This document shows, piece by piece, positions 29,748 through 37,485 of a DNA stretch of 64,000 bases. The stretch covers positions 2,852,001 through 2,916,000 of the forward strand of contig NZ_JRKM01000001.1 in NCBI RefSeq assembly GCF_000768065.1, given 5' to 3'. The DNA comes from Aquabacterium sp. NJ1 (GTDB taxonomy: Bacteria; Pseudomonadota; Gammaproteobacteria; Burkholderiales; Burkholderiaceae_C). Within the stretch, counting starts at the first letter, position 1. Every line of letters starts with the position of its first letter. The position numbers were made by a program, and so were the translations under genes. Below the pieces are notes generated by a model, which was given only the letters and a program-made list of their open reading frames with translations, had not been told where the DNA came from and searched no databases.

Positions 29748-30403
29748 AGTTGCGGTCGCTCAGTGAATTCAGTGAGGCATTAGCAAGCCTGATTTCTTGG
29801 CGGAAGCACGAACTCAAAAATCTGCAGAGCTTTTTTCGAGATCAAAAAGCACCACTTGTTCCCCTGGTTAAATCTTCATTGCTTTTAACTTACGCTCACT
29901 GGGAGGGCGGTATTAAGGACATGGCTGAAACATATCTTCGATATGTTGAGCGGCAACGCCACCTGCGCAAAGATTTGCACGTCTCATTTCTCGCGTTGGC
30001 ATCGCTTTCCGCCATTCGCTCTTGCTCTGGCTCAAAGCAACTATTGCCTTATGTCCAAACAGTTGATTACATAATTCATCATCATGATGATCGGTATCGC
30101 TTGCCAAATATTCAATTGATTGATACCGAAAGCAATTTGTCATCATCCGTTTTGCGCAACATATTGCTTTGTATTGGTCAGCCAGAGGCTTGGGAGGACT
30201 TTGAAGATAAGCAGCGCACGATAGACACCGCGCTTTTGGCAACGAGAAACTCTATTGCTCACACCGGCCGCACTGACCGCGAAGACGTTCCAATAGAAGA
30301 ACTGCTACAAGACGTGCTTGACCTGTTGGAACGCTTCAAAACTCTCTTAGAAAACTCTGCAGCAACAAAAAAATATCTTCACCAAGCCACCAGTGATGCC
30401 TAA
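29744..30403 (+). CDS. HEPN domain protein (MAE_28990-like), probable RNase toxin component
   Basis: A 219-aa all-helical protein. Landmarks are TYAHWEGGIKDMAETYL (residues ~49-65) and the HEPN catalytic motif Rx4H as RNSIAH at 168-173, the layout of the MAE_28990/MAE_18760 HEPN families. HEPN proteins with this motif are typically metal-independent RNases used in toxin-antitoxin and anti-phage systems. It is coupled to the DUF262 gene by a 4-bp overlap, and its stop codon lies in the attC 3 R'' box. Which gene is toxin and which is antitoxin cannot be told from sequence. Confidence 0.82.
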   Translation: MKLRSLSEFSEALASLISWRKHELKNLQSFFRDQKAPLVPLVKSSLLLTYAHWEGGIKDMAETYLRYVERQRHLRKDLHVSFLALASLSAIRSCSGSKQLLPYVQTVDYIIHHHDDRYRLPNIQLIDTESNLSSSVLRNILLCIGQPEAWEDFEDKQRTIDTALLATRNSIAHTGRTDREDVPIEELLQDVLDLLERFKTLLENSAATKKYLHQATSDA

Positions 30404-30514
30404 CTCGTCGTTCAACGCGGGCACCGACACTGGCCATGAAAATGCCGAAAGCATGGCCTGTGTTGGCGCCCTCCGCGCTTCACACTACGGCGCGGGTTAA
30501 CTAGGGCATTAGGT
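30398..30514 (+). repeat. attC recombination site 3 (right end of array)
   Basis: R'' is GCCTAAC (30398-30404); the right end reads ATTAGGT (30508-30514), one base off the GTTRRRY consensus at the cleavage position. The inner arms GTTCAAC and GTTAAC pair with an unpaired C. Loop sequence is related to attC 2. Length about 117 bp. The degenerate R' may mean the site is no longer active. Confidence 0.75.
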
Positions 30515-30591
30515 TTTCTGCAAACAAGCACCCTGAATATTCGTTATGCACTAACATACCAAACAGCATCACATCAAATCGGGAGCACGGC

Positions 30592-31013
30592 ATGGGGAGT
30601 TATATCCAAAAGCCCCTGACTGCTGACGAGAAGGTCATCTACGAAGCGAAGATCAGCGTTTGGTCTCTCACGCCCTTGATCGTCCTTGGCCTTCTGCTTG
30701 TGCCCGCTGGGGTTTGGGGTTGATCGTTCTGCTCATGGCATTGATTCGATACAAGAAGACTGAATTGGCGTTCACGAACAAGCGTGTGATCGCGAAATTT
30801 GGTTTCATCAGCCGCCATACCGTTGAAATCTACCTTTCGAAGGTAGAAAGCCTTCAAGTCAGCCAAGGCATATTCGGGCGGATCTTTGACTTCGGCACCT
30901 TGATCATCTCCGGCGCAGGCAATCCACGAGCCCCCATTCCGGGTATCGATAGTCCGATGCTGCTTCGTCGGTTGCTCATGGAGTTTCAAGATCGCTCGGG
31001 AAAAGCATTGTGA
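30592..31013 (+). pseudogene. Frameshifted PH-domain (bPH2-like) membrane protein
   Basis: The first frame (ATG 30592, GGGAG upstream) reads MGSYIQKPLTADEKVIYEAK, enters a hydrophobic segment (LTPLIVLGLLLVPAG) and stops at 30721. The rest continues in another frame from about 30706: GLIVLLMALIRYKKTELAFT, NKRVIAKFGFISRHTVEI, then VESLQVSQGIFGRIFDFGTL, the bacterial PH-domain pattern. Together they would give an intact ~138-aa two-helix + PH protein. The break lies in the G-rich string CTGGGGTTTGGGG, so it is either a true frameshift or a sequencing error. Confidence 0.75.
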
Positions 31014-31071
31014 TCATGCTACCCACGTCATTACCACCCGCTCGCCCCTCATCAATCCAGTCCAGTTCAAA

Positions 31072-31566
31072 ATGAAGAAGCTCCTCCTATCCCTCGCCAT
31101 CGCAACCCTCGCCGGCTGCGCAACCTACAAGCCCATCCCCGAGAACTACGCCGGCCCGATTGCCACGGTCGCCGACAGCGGCCAATCTGAAGATTCCACC
31201 AAGGCCCAAATCTTCGCCCTCACTGAAATCGATGGCCATGGCATTCGCGACAGCTTCGGCACCAGCCACCAGGCCAGTTATGGCCAAGGTGCCACGTTGC
31301 GCTTGGAAATCACCGAACGGCAAGTTCCCGCGCATGCGATGAAGGTGAAGATTCGCGGCAGCCATGCCACCGACGCCCCCATTCACGAGCTGGCGAGCCG
31401 AGCCGCAGGCACCTTCTTCGAAGTGGAAGGCGTGGTCGATTTCAACCCGCAAGCCGACAAGCGCTACAAGGTGGTCGGCAGGCTGTCCCAACACGATTCG
31501 ACCGTGTGGATCGAGGATGAGGCCACGCATCAGCCTGTGACCCAAAAGGTCGTGAACCAGCGCTGA
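31072..31566 (+). CDS. Putative lipoprotein
   Basis: A 164-aa protein with a lipoprotein signal (MKKLLLSLAIATLAGCATYK; lipobox LAGC). The mature part is beta-rich and polar, with no motif I recognise. The stop overlaps the next start as TGATG, so it forms a two-gene operon with the exported protein at 31566. GC content returns to the chromosomal norm here, marking the end of the foreign segment. Confidence 0.75.
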   Translation: MKKLLLSLAIATLAGCATYKPIPENYAGPIATVADSGQSEDSTKAQIFALTEIDGHGIRDSFGTSHQASYGQGATLRLEITERQVPAHAMKVKIRGSHATDAPIHELASRAAGTFFEVEGVVDFNPQADKRYKVVGRLSQHDSTVWIEDEATHQPVTQKVVNQR

Positions 31567-32225
31567 TGGACACACCCATGCGCGCCTTTCGACTCATCAC
31601 CGCCACGCTGCTCCTTGCGTTCTTGTCCTTTCCAGCCCTGGCTGACCCCGTTGCCGCATCCGCACCGGCCCAGCTCACCGCAGAGTGGTGGCAATGGGCC
31701 ATGTCCACCAGCGAAGAAGACAGCCCGGTGGCCGACACAACCGGTGCCCGCTGCGCCGTGAACCAGCAGGGCGATACATGGTTCCTGGCGGGCGGTTTCG
31801 GTTCGTCCAAGATCCAGCGAACCTGTTCGGTCCCCGCAGGCAAGCAGCTGTTCTTCCCGCTCATCAACATGGTGTACTGGCCTGCCCGGGGCGCACGCGC
31901 CATCACCTGCGCTGGCACCAAGGCATCCGCCGCGCTCAACAACGACACGGCCCTTGACCTGTTCGCGGAGCTGGACGGCACGCCCATCAACGATCTCAAG
32001 CGCTACCGCATCACGTCCAGCGAGTGCTTCGACGTGTTTGCGCGCGTGCCCGCCGCCTTGCACCCGTACAAGGCCTTCCCTTCGGCCACCGATGGCTTCT
32101 GGCTGCTGTTGAACCCCTTGCCGCCCGGCCGGCACACGCTCAAGTTCGGTGGCCGGTACAACCGCGAATCGGCGGACTATGGGCGCATGGTGCAAGACAT
32201 CGAATACGTCTTGAACGTGCAGTGA
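31566..32225 (+). CDS. Exported protein of unknown function
   Basis: A 219-aa protein with a signal peptide (MRAFRLITATLLLAFLSFPALA after a short lead). Either the ATG at 31566 (TGATG overlap) or that at 31578 could start it. The mature part begins with a WWQWAMS segment and contains paired Cys (RCAVNQ, QRTCSVP, ITCAG, SECFD) likely forming disulfides, plus PAGKQLFFPLINMVYW. The end, GRHTLKFGGRYN, suggests a beta-sandwich. No family named. Coupled to the upstream lipoprotein gene. Confidence 0.7.
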   Translation: MDTPMRAFRLITATLLLAFLSFPALADPVAASAPAQLTAEWWQWAMSTSEEDSPVADTTGARCAVNQQGDTWFLAGGFGSSKIQRTCSVPAGKQLFFPLINMVYWPARGARAITCAGTKASAALNNDTALDLFAELDGTPINDLKRYRITSSECFDVFARVPAALHPYKAFPSATDGFWLLLNPLPPGRHTLKFGGRYNRESADYGRMVQDIEYVLNVQ

Positions 32226-32282
32226 GCATGGGCAACAGCAAGCTCAAGTAGCGACGCGCCGAAACCATGCAAAACGTTGGCA

Positions 32283-32561
32283 TCAACGAAGCGCTCGCGT
32301 GTGCCACAAGCGCAAGATCCAGATATCCCCGTTGGCAGATATTTCGTACCGCATTTCATAGTCGCCAACGAGGATATACCGCACCTCCCGAGGTTCGAAT
32401 TCCGTCAGCCTCGTGCCGATCCTTGGTTGGGAAAGCAGCAGGTCTGGCCCCTCGGTCAACCTGCGTACCACTCGCGCTGCTGCTTGCTGGTTCACCGGGC
32501 GCAAGAATTCATACAACCGCACCAGATCCCCGTGGGCTGCGCTGGTCCAGTTGATCGTCAT
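32283..32561 (-). CDS. RelE/ParE-family toxin
   Basis: A 92-aa protein beginning MTINWTSAAHGDLVRLYEFL with the ParE pattern: LLSQPRIGTRL, EPREVRYILVGDYEMRYEI and a C-terminal ILRLWHTR, where the Arg and preceding hydrophobics match the family fold. ParE toxins inhibit gyrase, RelE-like ones cleave mRNA; sequence alone favours the ParE type. It overlaps the 3' end of the antitoxin gene by 4 bp, the standard operon order (antitoxin first). Confidence 0.88.
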   Translation of the reverse strand: MTINWTSAAHGDLVRLYEFLRPVNQQAAARVVRRLTEGPDLLLSQPRIGTRLTEFEPREVRYILVGDYEMRYEISANGDIWILRLWHTRALR

Positions 32562-32827
32562 TCAGGCAATGGCCCCTGCTCGTCAGTACCCAACGTTGCG
32601 GCCCACGCCTTCACGTCTTGGTGGCTTAACCCACGCTTGGCATCCACGTCATCCATGGCCTCCAAGGTCATGCGGTAGCGCTCTGCCTCGCGGTCCACGA
32701 AGGCGGCCAGCGCTTGCTTGAGCACCCAACCCCTGGAACGATCCAGCCTGGTAGCAAGCTGGTCGACTTGTTCTGCCAGTGGCAGTGGCACGTGGGCCGT
32801 CATTACGCGGGTGTCCGGCGAGGGCAT
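32558..32827 (-). CDS. Ribbon-helix-helix (CopG/ParD-like) antitoxin
   Basis: An 89-aa protein with an N-terminal RHH segment (MTAHVPLPLAEQVDQLA then RLDRSRGWVLKQALAAF) and a flexible acidic C-terminus that would wrap the toxin. It starts at 32827 with AGGAG nine bases upstream, embedded in a set of three phased repeats that probably act as its own operator. It pairs with the ParE-like toxin by a 4-bp overlap. Confidence 0.88.
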   Translation of the reverse strand: MPSPDTRVMTAHVPLPLAEQVDQLATRLDRSRGWVLKQALAAFVDREAERYRMTLEAMDDVDAKRGLSHQDVKAWAATLGTDEQGPLPE

Positions 32828-32828
32828 G

Positions 32829-32858
32829 AATCACTCCTAATCACTTTCAATCATTCTA
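32829..32858 (-). promoter_or_regulatory. Three phased 10-bp repeats, probable antitoxin operator
   Basis: AATCACTCCT, AATCACTTTC and AATCATTCTA follow each other without gaps at 10-bp spacing immediately upstream of the antitoxin start and include its ribosome-binding site. RHH antitoxins bind such short phased repeats to autoregulate. Confidence 0.55.
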
Positions 32859-32960
32859 GCGAAACTCGCGAGTCTTGCCCACCCAACGCGGATGTCAGAA
32901 TGGCCTTGTCTTTGGCATGCTCATGGCCTGCCGCGGTGCCCTTCGTGCTTCGGCGTCGGG

Positions 32961-33026
32961 TATCGCCAATCAGCCGAAGCGGGCTACGCCTCAGCCCGAT
33001 ACAACCTGGGTTGCATCTATGCCCCT
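32961..33026 (+). pseudogene. Remnant of a Sel1-repeat protein gene
   Basis: The plus strand reads YRQSAEAGYASARYNLGCIY, one near-perfect Sel1-like repeat unit, with no matching repeats or start codon in frame on either side. It is a decayed gene fragment in the ~415-bp gap between the toxin-antitoxin pair and the GlsB-like gene. Confidence 0.55.
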
Positions 33027-33029
33027 CAG

Positions 33030-33096
33030 GCCTGCACTGCACCAAACGGGTTGAACACCTCCAGGCCCGGCGCATTGAAGTTCACCACATTCCGTG
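33030..33096 (-). pseudogene. Possible coding remnant on the minus strand
   Basis: The reverse strand reads RNVVNFNAPGLEVFNPFG without a start or continuation. The VNFNAPG string recalls lipase/DUF2974-like proteins. It abuts the Sel1 remnant, so this gap may be a scrapyard of two broken genes. Very short, low certainty. Confidence 0.3.
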
Positions 33097-33243
33097 TGGC
33101 CGCGGACCCCGCAAATTGTCGGGAAACAGATCCTGATCGAAGGATCTGCCAAACTGGGCTTCTTTGAAAAGTGACCACGGGTTGGCGTTGCGTCTGGCCT
33201 CACGCCAAAGCACGCGCCTAACCCCTCAACTTTGGAGGTTCCC

Positions 33244-33489
33244 ATGAGTCTGCTCTGGTTTCTTATCGTCGGCGTGGTCGCTGGCTGGTTGGCTGGCAAA
33301 TTGGTCAGGGGTGGCGGTTTTGGGCTGGTGGGCGACCTGGCCGTGGGTGTCGTTGGCGCCTTCATCGGCGGGTTCCTCTTCAACGCGCTGGGGGCCTCGG
33401 CCGGCGGGGGGCTGATCGGCAGCATCGTCGTGGCGACGATCGGTGCCGTGGTGCTGCTGGTGGTGGTGCGCCTGATCAAGCAGGCCTGA
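33244..33489 (+). CDS. GlsB/YeaQ/YmgE-family membrane protein
   Basis: An 81-aa protein with three hydrophobic helices and Gly-rich turns: MSLLWFLIVGVVAGWLAGKL, then GGFGLVGDLAVGVVGAFIGG and a final helix IVVATIGAVVLLVVV. The length and glycine pattern are those of transglycosylase-associated/GlsB stress proteins. A strong GGAGG stands five bases before the ATG. Such proteins are often general-stress induced; no specific regulator site was seen. Confidence 0.88.
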   Translation: MSLLWFLIVGVVAGWLAGKLVRGGGFGLVGDLAVGVVGAFIGGFLFNALGASAGGGLIGSIVVATIGAVVLLVVVRLIKQA

Positions 33490-33584
33490 TTGTCGCGAAA
33501 TGGATCCTGCCCGTTAAATCTGTCAAAATGTTCAGCGTGAACATTGATTCACCTCCGCATAAGTCAACCAGGGTCCCCAGCCGC

Positions 33585-33806
33585 ATGAAATCGACCCCCA
33601 GGCGCTACATCGAGCTGACGCACATCGGCCCCTATCCCACGGGGCCGCACATTGCCTATGAGTGCGGCAGCTGTGGCGAGGTGGTGCCTTCGGCGCCGGT
33701 GGCATCGGCCTCCTGCCAATGCGGCAACATCATCGTGGACCCGGCTGAAAGCTGCGTCACCGTGGGTGAGTTGGCCACCATCAAGGCCTTCCGCACGCAG
33801 CCCTGA
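33585..33806 (+). CDS. Small zinc-ribbon-like protein
   Basis: A 73-aa protein with CGSCGE and CQCGN, four closely paired Cys able to bind one zinc. The frame is open back to an ATG at 33528; I chose 33585 because AGGG precedes it and the shorter form begins just before the conserved-looking part (MKSTPRRYIELTHIGPY). Function unknown. Confidence 0.55.
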   Translation: MKSTPRRYIELTHIGPYPTGPHIAYECGSCGEVVPSAPVASASCQCGNIIVDPAESCVTVGELATIKAFRTQP

Positions 33807-33967
33807 GGGCTCGCCATCTGTTGACGTGGGCCTGCTATGCGGCCCGGTGCCCATCGAGTCGGTTTAGGCATTCGGTTGAGTAGACAGCGCCCAAGTGGCT
33901 TGCATATGCTGGTTTCGGGGTCATTGCACCCCCATTGAATTCAAACCCATGCATGCAAGGAGCGGTC

Positions 33968-34705
33968 ATGCTGCGCACCACCACCACCGTTGTCATTCCA
34001 CTCGTCTCGGCGGGTGTTTTGCTTTCAGCTTGTTCCACGATCGGGGACAAGATCGATACCAGTCTGGCGACCGCAACGGAGTCGCTCAAGACCACCCGTT
34101 CCACGACGTATCAGACCTTTTTGCTGAACAAGTCGGGTGCTGGCAGTGACGTCAAGCGCCAGCTGAACACCGATCTGCAAGAGCAGTTTGTCAGGTCGCT
34201 TTCTTATTGCCGCCAGCGTTTCGCCAAGGATGAGTACGACATTTCTCATCTCAAGGTGCAGAAGAACCAGTCATCCACCTGGGGCGCCTTGTCCGTGCTG
34301 ATAGGCAGCGTGGCGGCCTACACGCCGGCGAAGGTCGTGTTGACGGGCTTTGGCGCATCTTCAACCAGTGGCGGTTCGCTGGTGGCCCCGTGGACCGAAA
34401 CCTTCACGGATGACTCCACCCGCAAGGTCACCGAGTTGCAGGAACGCAAGGCCAGCTTGTGGAAGCTGCAAAGCCTTTATGGCGTGGGTGACTACGCGCA
34501 AGACAAGGACCCCGATGGGGACAAGCGCCTTTGGTTGATCAACCAATTGCCATTTGTGTGCGACGGGACCTTGGCTCAGCCCGCCAATGGGGATGCGGCC
34601 GCGGCCGCCAACTCGGCTGCTGTGGCAGCCAGCGCCGCTGTCAGTGCGGCCTCCGCAGCGGAAAAGGCCGCATCGGCCGTGATGGCCTCACCAGCCGGGC
34701 AATAG
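33968..34705 (+). CDS. Putative lipoprotein with Ala/Ser-rich tail
   Basis: A 245-aa protein with lipobox LSAC (VSAGVLLSACSTIG). AAGGAG lies just before the ATG at 33968, which is preferred over upstream in-frame starts. The middle is helical and charged with one hydrophobic segment (WGALSVLIGSVAAYTPAKVV). The last ~35 residues are almost only A, S and V with a helical repeat, like a coiled or linker segment. No family recognised. Confidence 0.72.
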   Translation: MLRTTTTVVIPLVSAGVLLSACSTIGDKIDTSLATATESLKTTRSTTYQTFLLNKSGAGSDVKRQLNTDLQEQFVRSLSYCRQRFAKDEYDISHLKVQKNQSSTWGALSVLIGSVAAYTPAKVVLTGFGASSTSGGSLVAPWTETFTDDSTRKVTELQERKASLWKLQSLYGVGDYAQDKDPDGDKRLWLINQLPFVCDGTLAQPANGDAAAAANSAAVAASAAVSAASAAEKAASAVMASPAGQ

Positions 34706-34708
34706 GCT

Positions 34709-36304
34709 TCAGTGGTTGGTGGCCGCGCTGCGTGCCAGCCTGAGCGTGAAGGCCGAGCCCTTGCCGGGCTGGCTTTCCACCAGCAGCTCGCCGCCCATCA
34801 AGTCCACCAGCACCTTGCTCAGGGCCAGGCCCACGCCGGTGCCTTCCACGCTCGTGGCTTCGGCGCCCAGGCGGTCAAACGGGGTGAACAGCCGTGCTAG
34901 CTGCTGGGCGGTCAGCCCGACGCCGGTGTCTTCCACGCGGATGTCGATGTGCGTGTCGCTGCGGTGGGCTGACACGGTCACGCGGCCTTCGGGGCGGTTG
35001 TACTTGATGGCGTTGGACACCAGGTGGTTGATGACCTGCTGGGCCCTCATCGGGTCAGCCATGGCATGAAAGGCTTCATGCGGCACCAGGCGGTTGACCA
35101 GTTCCACCCGCATGGCATCGGCCAGGGGGCCGAAGTGCAGCAGGCTGGCTTCCACAAGTGGCGCCAGGTCCAGGGCCGCGCGTTGAACGGTGATGCGCCC
35201 CAGCTCCGCACCGGACAAGTCCAGCATGTCGTCCACCAGTTCGACCATGTGCTGGCCGCATTGCAGGATGATCTCGTTGCGTTGCCGCTGCGTGGCGTCC
35301 AGGCCGGGTTGCATCAGGTTGAGCTGGGCATAACCCATGATGCCGTTGAGCGGTGTGCGCAATTCGTGGCTCACGCGTGAGAGCAGCATCGTCTTGTTGC
35401 GGTTGGCGGCGAGGGCCACGTCGCGTTGCACACGCGCCTCTTCCACGTGGTGCCGCTCGGTGACCTCCATCAGGGTGCCGGCCAGTTTGAAGATGTGGCC
35501 TTGCGGGTTGCGCACAGCCATGCCGCGAGCTTCGACCCACCCGATGCCGCCGCCAGGCTTGAAGTACGCCAGCTCGATCAGGTAGGGCTCACCAGTCCGG
35601 GTGGTGTGCTCGATCTGCCGGGTCAGGCGTGCCCAGCTCTCGGGGGGGTAGAGGTGTGCGCGTTCGGTGTAGGGGGGCAGCGGCTGGGAGGGGTCAAGGC
35701 CGAAGATGCGGTACATCTCGTCAGACCACCTCGGCGCATTGGTGTCGAGATCCAGCTCCCAGCTGCCGATCTGGCCCAGTTGCTGCGCCTCACGCAGGGC
35801 GGTTTCGCTCTGGCGCAGGCATTCGTAGGCGTGCTCGCGTTCGGCGACCTGGGCGCGCAAGGCGGCTTCGGCCTCTTTCAGTTTGGTGACCTCGGTGACG
35901 TGGCTCATGAAGCCGACAGCCTTGCCGTCGACCATGTCGGGGATGTAGGTGGCCAGGCTGTGGCGCTGCACGCCGTCCTTCCCCGGTACGACCCGCTCGA
36001 AGAGCTGCTCCTCGCCACGCAAGGCGCCCCGGATGTAGGGCTCGTTGAGCGCGAACAGTTCAGGGCCAAGCAGGTCTTTGATGTGGGTGCCGATCAGGCC
36101 TGCCGGGTCCACGCCAAACCATGTCTTGTAGGCCTTGTTGGCAAAGCGGCAGCGCAGGTCGGCGCCCCAGTAGGCCAGCATGGCGGGCACGTGGTCCACC
36201 AGCATGTGCATGAAATCGGGGACCTGGTGGCTGTGCCGTACATCACTGGGGGGCGATGGCGGCGCCGCTTCGGTCATCGATCTGAAGGGCTCCGCATTCG
36301 GCAT
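34709..36304 (-). CDS. PAS-domain sensor histidine kinase (soluble)
   Basis: A 531-aa kinase without transmembrane helices. Two PAS domains (first around LAYWGADLRCRFANKAYKTW, second around GQIGSWELDLDTNAPRW with a PAC motif) precede HisKA (LSRVSHELRTPLNGIMGYAQ, phospho-acceptor His) and an ATPase domain (NHLVSNAIKYNRPEG, VEDTGVGL, GTGVGLALSK). No receiver is attached and no response regulator is adjacent, so it is an orphan. The ATG at 36304 follows AGGGAG. Confidence 0.9.
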   Translation of the reverse strand: MPNAEPFRSMTEAAPPSPPSDVRHSHQVPDFMHMLVDHVPAMLAYWGADLRCRFANKAYKTWFGVDPAGLIGTHIKDLLGPELFALNEPYIRGALRGEEQLFERVVPGKDGVQRHSLATYIPDMVDGKAVGFMSHVTEVTKLKEAEAALRAQVAEREHAYECLRQSETALREAQQLGQIGSWELDLDTNAPRWSDEMYRIFGLDPSQPLPPYTERAHLYPPESWARLTRQIEHTTRTGEPYLIELAYFKPGGGIGWVEARGMAVRNPQGHIFKLAGTLMEVTERHHVEEARVQRDVALAANRNKTMLLSRVSHELRTPLNGIMGYAQLNLMQPGLDATQRQRNEIILQCGQHMVELVDDMLDLSGAELGRITVQRAALDLAPLVEASLLHFGPLADAMRVELVNRLVPHEAFHAMADPMRAQQVINHLVSNAIKYNRPEGRVTVSAHRSDTHIDIRVEDTGVGLTAQQLARLFTPFDRLGAEATSVEGTGVGLALSKVLVDLMGGELLVESQPGKGSAFTLRLARSAATNH

Positions 36305-36462
36305 GTCGATACTCCCTGGGGCATGGCCTCATCATGCATTGTGCACAAGCTGGGTGCATTGCACCATCCCGTCAAGCTGTCCGCAATCCCAAATCTGGTC
36401 TTTGGTGGCCGCTTGCGTTGCGTTGGCGCAAAATGGGTTCTCAGCAGCCACAGGAGCCCGCC

Positions 36463-36804
36463 ATGGCCATCCCGCACGTCGCTTCGGGTCAAGTCGTTCC
36501 GCTCATCCCCTCGCCGGGCGACACCACATCGGCCCAGACGGTGGCCCTGTTCAAGACCGAGCACCTGGAGGTGATTCGCCTGGTGCTGCCCACGGCCAAG
36601 GCCTTCCCGCCGCACAAGGTGGCGGGCGACATCACGGTGCAATGCCTGCGGGGCGCGATCAGTTTCACCATGGGGGATGAGGGCAGCGAGCGTGAGCAGG
36701 TGCTGTCTGCCGGCGAGATGCTGTACCTGGCTGGCGGTGTGCGCCATGGGCTGGTCGGGCTGGAGGACGCCACGGCGCTGGTTACCATCGTGCTCCACAC
36801 CTAG
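36463..36804 (+). CDS. Cupin-domain protein
   Basis: A 113-aa single-domain beta-barrel. Cupin motif 1 is degenerate around FPPHKVAGDITVQCLRG and motif 2 is GEMLYLAGGVRHGLVGLEDA, keeping a His in each, so a metal may be bound. Small stand-alone cupins of this type are often sensors or isomerases; no substrate can be inferred. GGAG precedes the ATG at 36463. Confidence 0.8.
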   Translation: MAIPHVASGQVVPLIPSPGDTTSAQTVALFKTEHLEVIRLVLPTAKAFPPHKVAGDITVQCLRGAISFTMGDEGSEREQVLSAGEMLYLAGGVRHGLVGLEDATALVTIVLHT

Positions 36805-36816
36805 AACAAGTCAGGC

Positions 36817-37428
36817 ATGCAACCCTATCTGGCCCCCAGCACCTACATCGACTTTGATCACCCCACCGTGGCCGCCCAGGCTGCGGCCTTGGCCGAGGGC
36901 CTGCAGCGCGCGCCACTGGCCCTGGTCAAACGCTGCTTCGAGTTCGTGCGCGACGAGATTCAGCACAGCGGGGACGCCATGCGCAACCCGGTGACCTGCA
37001 AAGCCTCGGATGTGCTCCAGCACCGCACCGGCTATTGCTACGCCAAGAGCCATTTGCTGGCCGCCCTGTTGCGCGCCAATGGCATCCCCACGGGCCTGTG
37101 TTACCAGCGCCTGTCTGTGGGCGACCAGGGCGCGCCGTATTGCCTGCATGGCCTCAATGCCGTTTACCTGCCCAAGTTCGGCTGGTACCGGGTGGATGCG
37201 CGTGGCAACAAACCCGGCGTCAACGCGCAGTTCACGCCCCCGCAGGAGGCCCTGGCTTTTACCCTGCAAGACCCGATGGAGCGCGACCTGCCCGAGATCT
37301 GGGCCGAGCCCTTGCCTGTGGTGGTGCAGGCGCTGCTCGCACACGACGATGTGGGCGAGTTGTCGCGCAAGCTGCCTGATGTGCCCTTGCTGGCTGCATC
37401 CCAGACTAGGGATAGCCGGCACACCTGA
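36817..37428 (+). CDS. Transglutaminase-like cysteine protease-fold protein
   Basis: A 203-aa protein with a complete transglutaminase-core triad: Cys in GYCYAKSHLLAALLR (~residue 70), His in YCLHGLNAVYL (~112) and Asp in WYRVDARGNK (~128). Proteins like this usually act as peptidases or amidases rather than crosslinkers. No signal peptide. It starts 12 bp after the cupin gene and is probably cotranscribed. Confidence 0.88.
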   Translation: MQPYLAPSTYIDFDHPTVAAQAAALAEGLQRAPLALVKRCFEFVRDEIQHSGDAMRNPVTCKASDVLQHRTGYCYAKSHLLAALLRANGIPTGLCYQRLSVGDQGAPYCLHGLNAVYLPKFGWYRVDARGNKPGVNAQFTPPQEALAFTLQDPMERDLPEIWAEPLPVVVQALLAHDDVGELSRKLPDVPLLAASQTRDSRHT

Positions 37429-37485
37429 TTTCGATTGCAATTGGCCGCACCTCAGCGAGGTGGGATGAACAACAGGAGCGACATC

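Larger units (their letters stand above)
25846..30514 (+). mobile_element. Integron gene-cassette array without visible integrase (CALIN-like)
   Basis: Five AT-richer genes in three units are all on the plus strand. Each unit ends in an attC-like site: R'' box ending TAAC at the gene's 3' end, an imperfect palindrome, and R' box GTTRRRY. Sites lie at 26699-26765, 28518-28620 and 30398-30514, with a weak one at 25846-25892 bounding the left end. In two units the stop codon lies inside R'', as is common in cassettes. No intI gene lies within the window on either side. Base composition and codon use differ sharply from the flanking phoD and lipoprotein genes, consistent with acquisition. Confidence 0.8.

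Noticed and set aside
30515-30591. A fourth cassette beginning after attC 3
   Set aside because: The PH-domain gene follows, but no attC-like site is seen downstream before the chromosomal lipoprotein genes, so a cassette cannot be supported.
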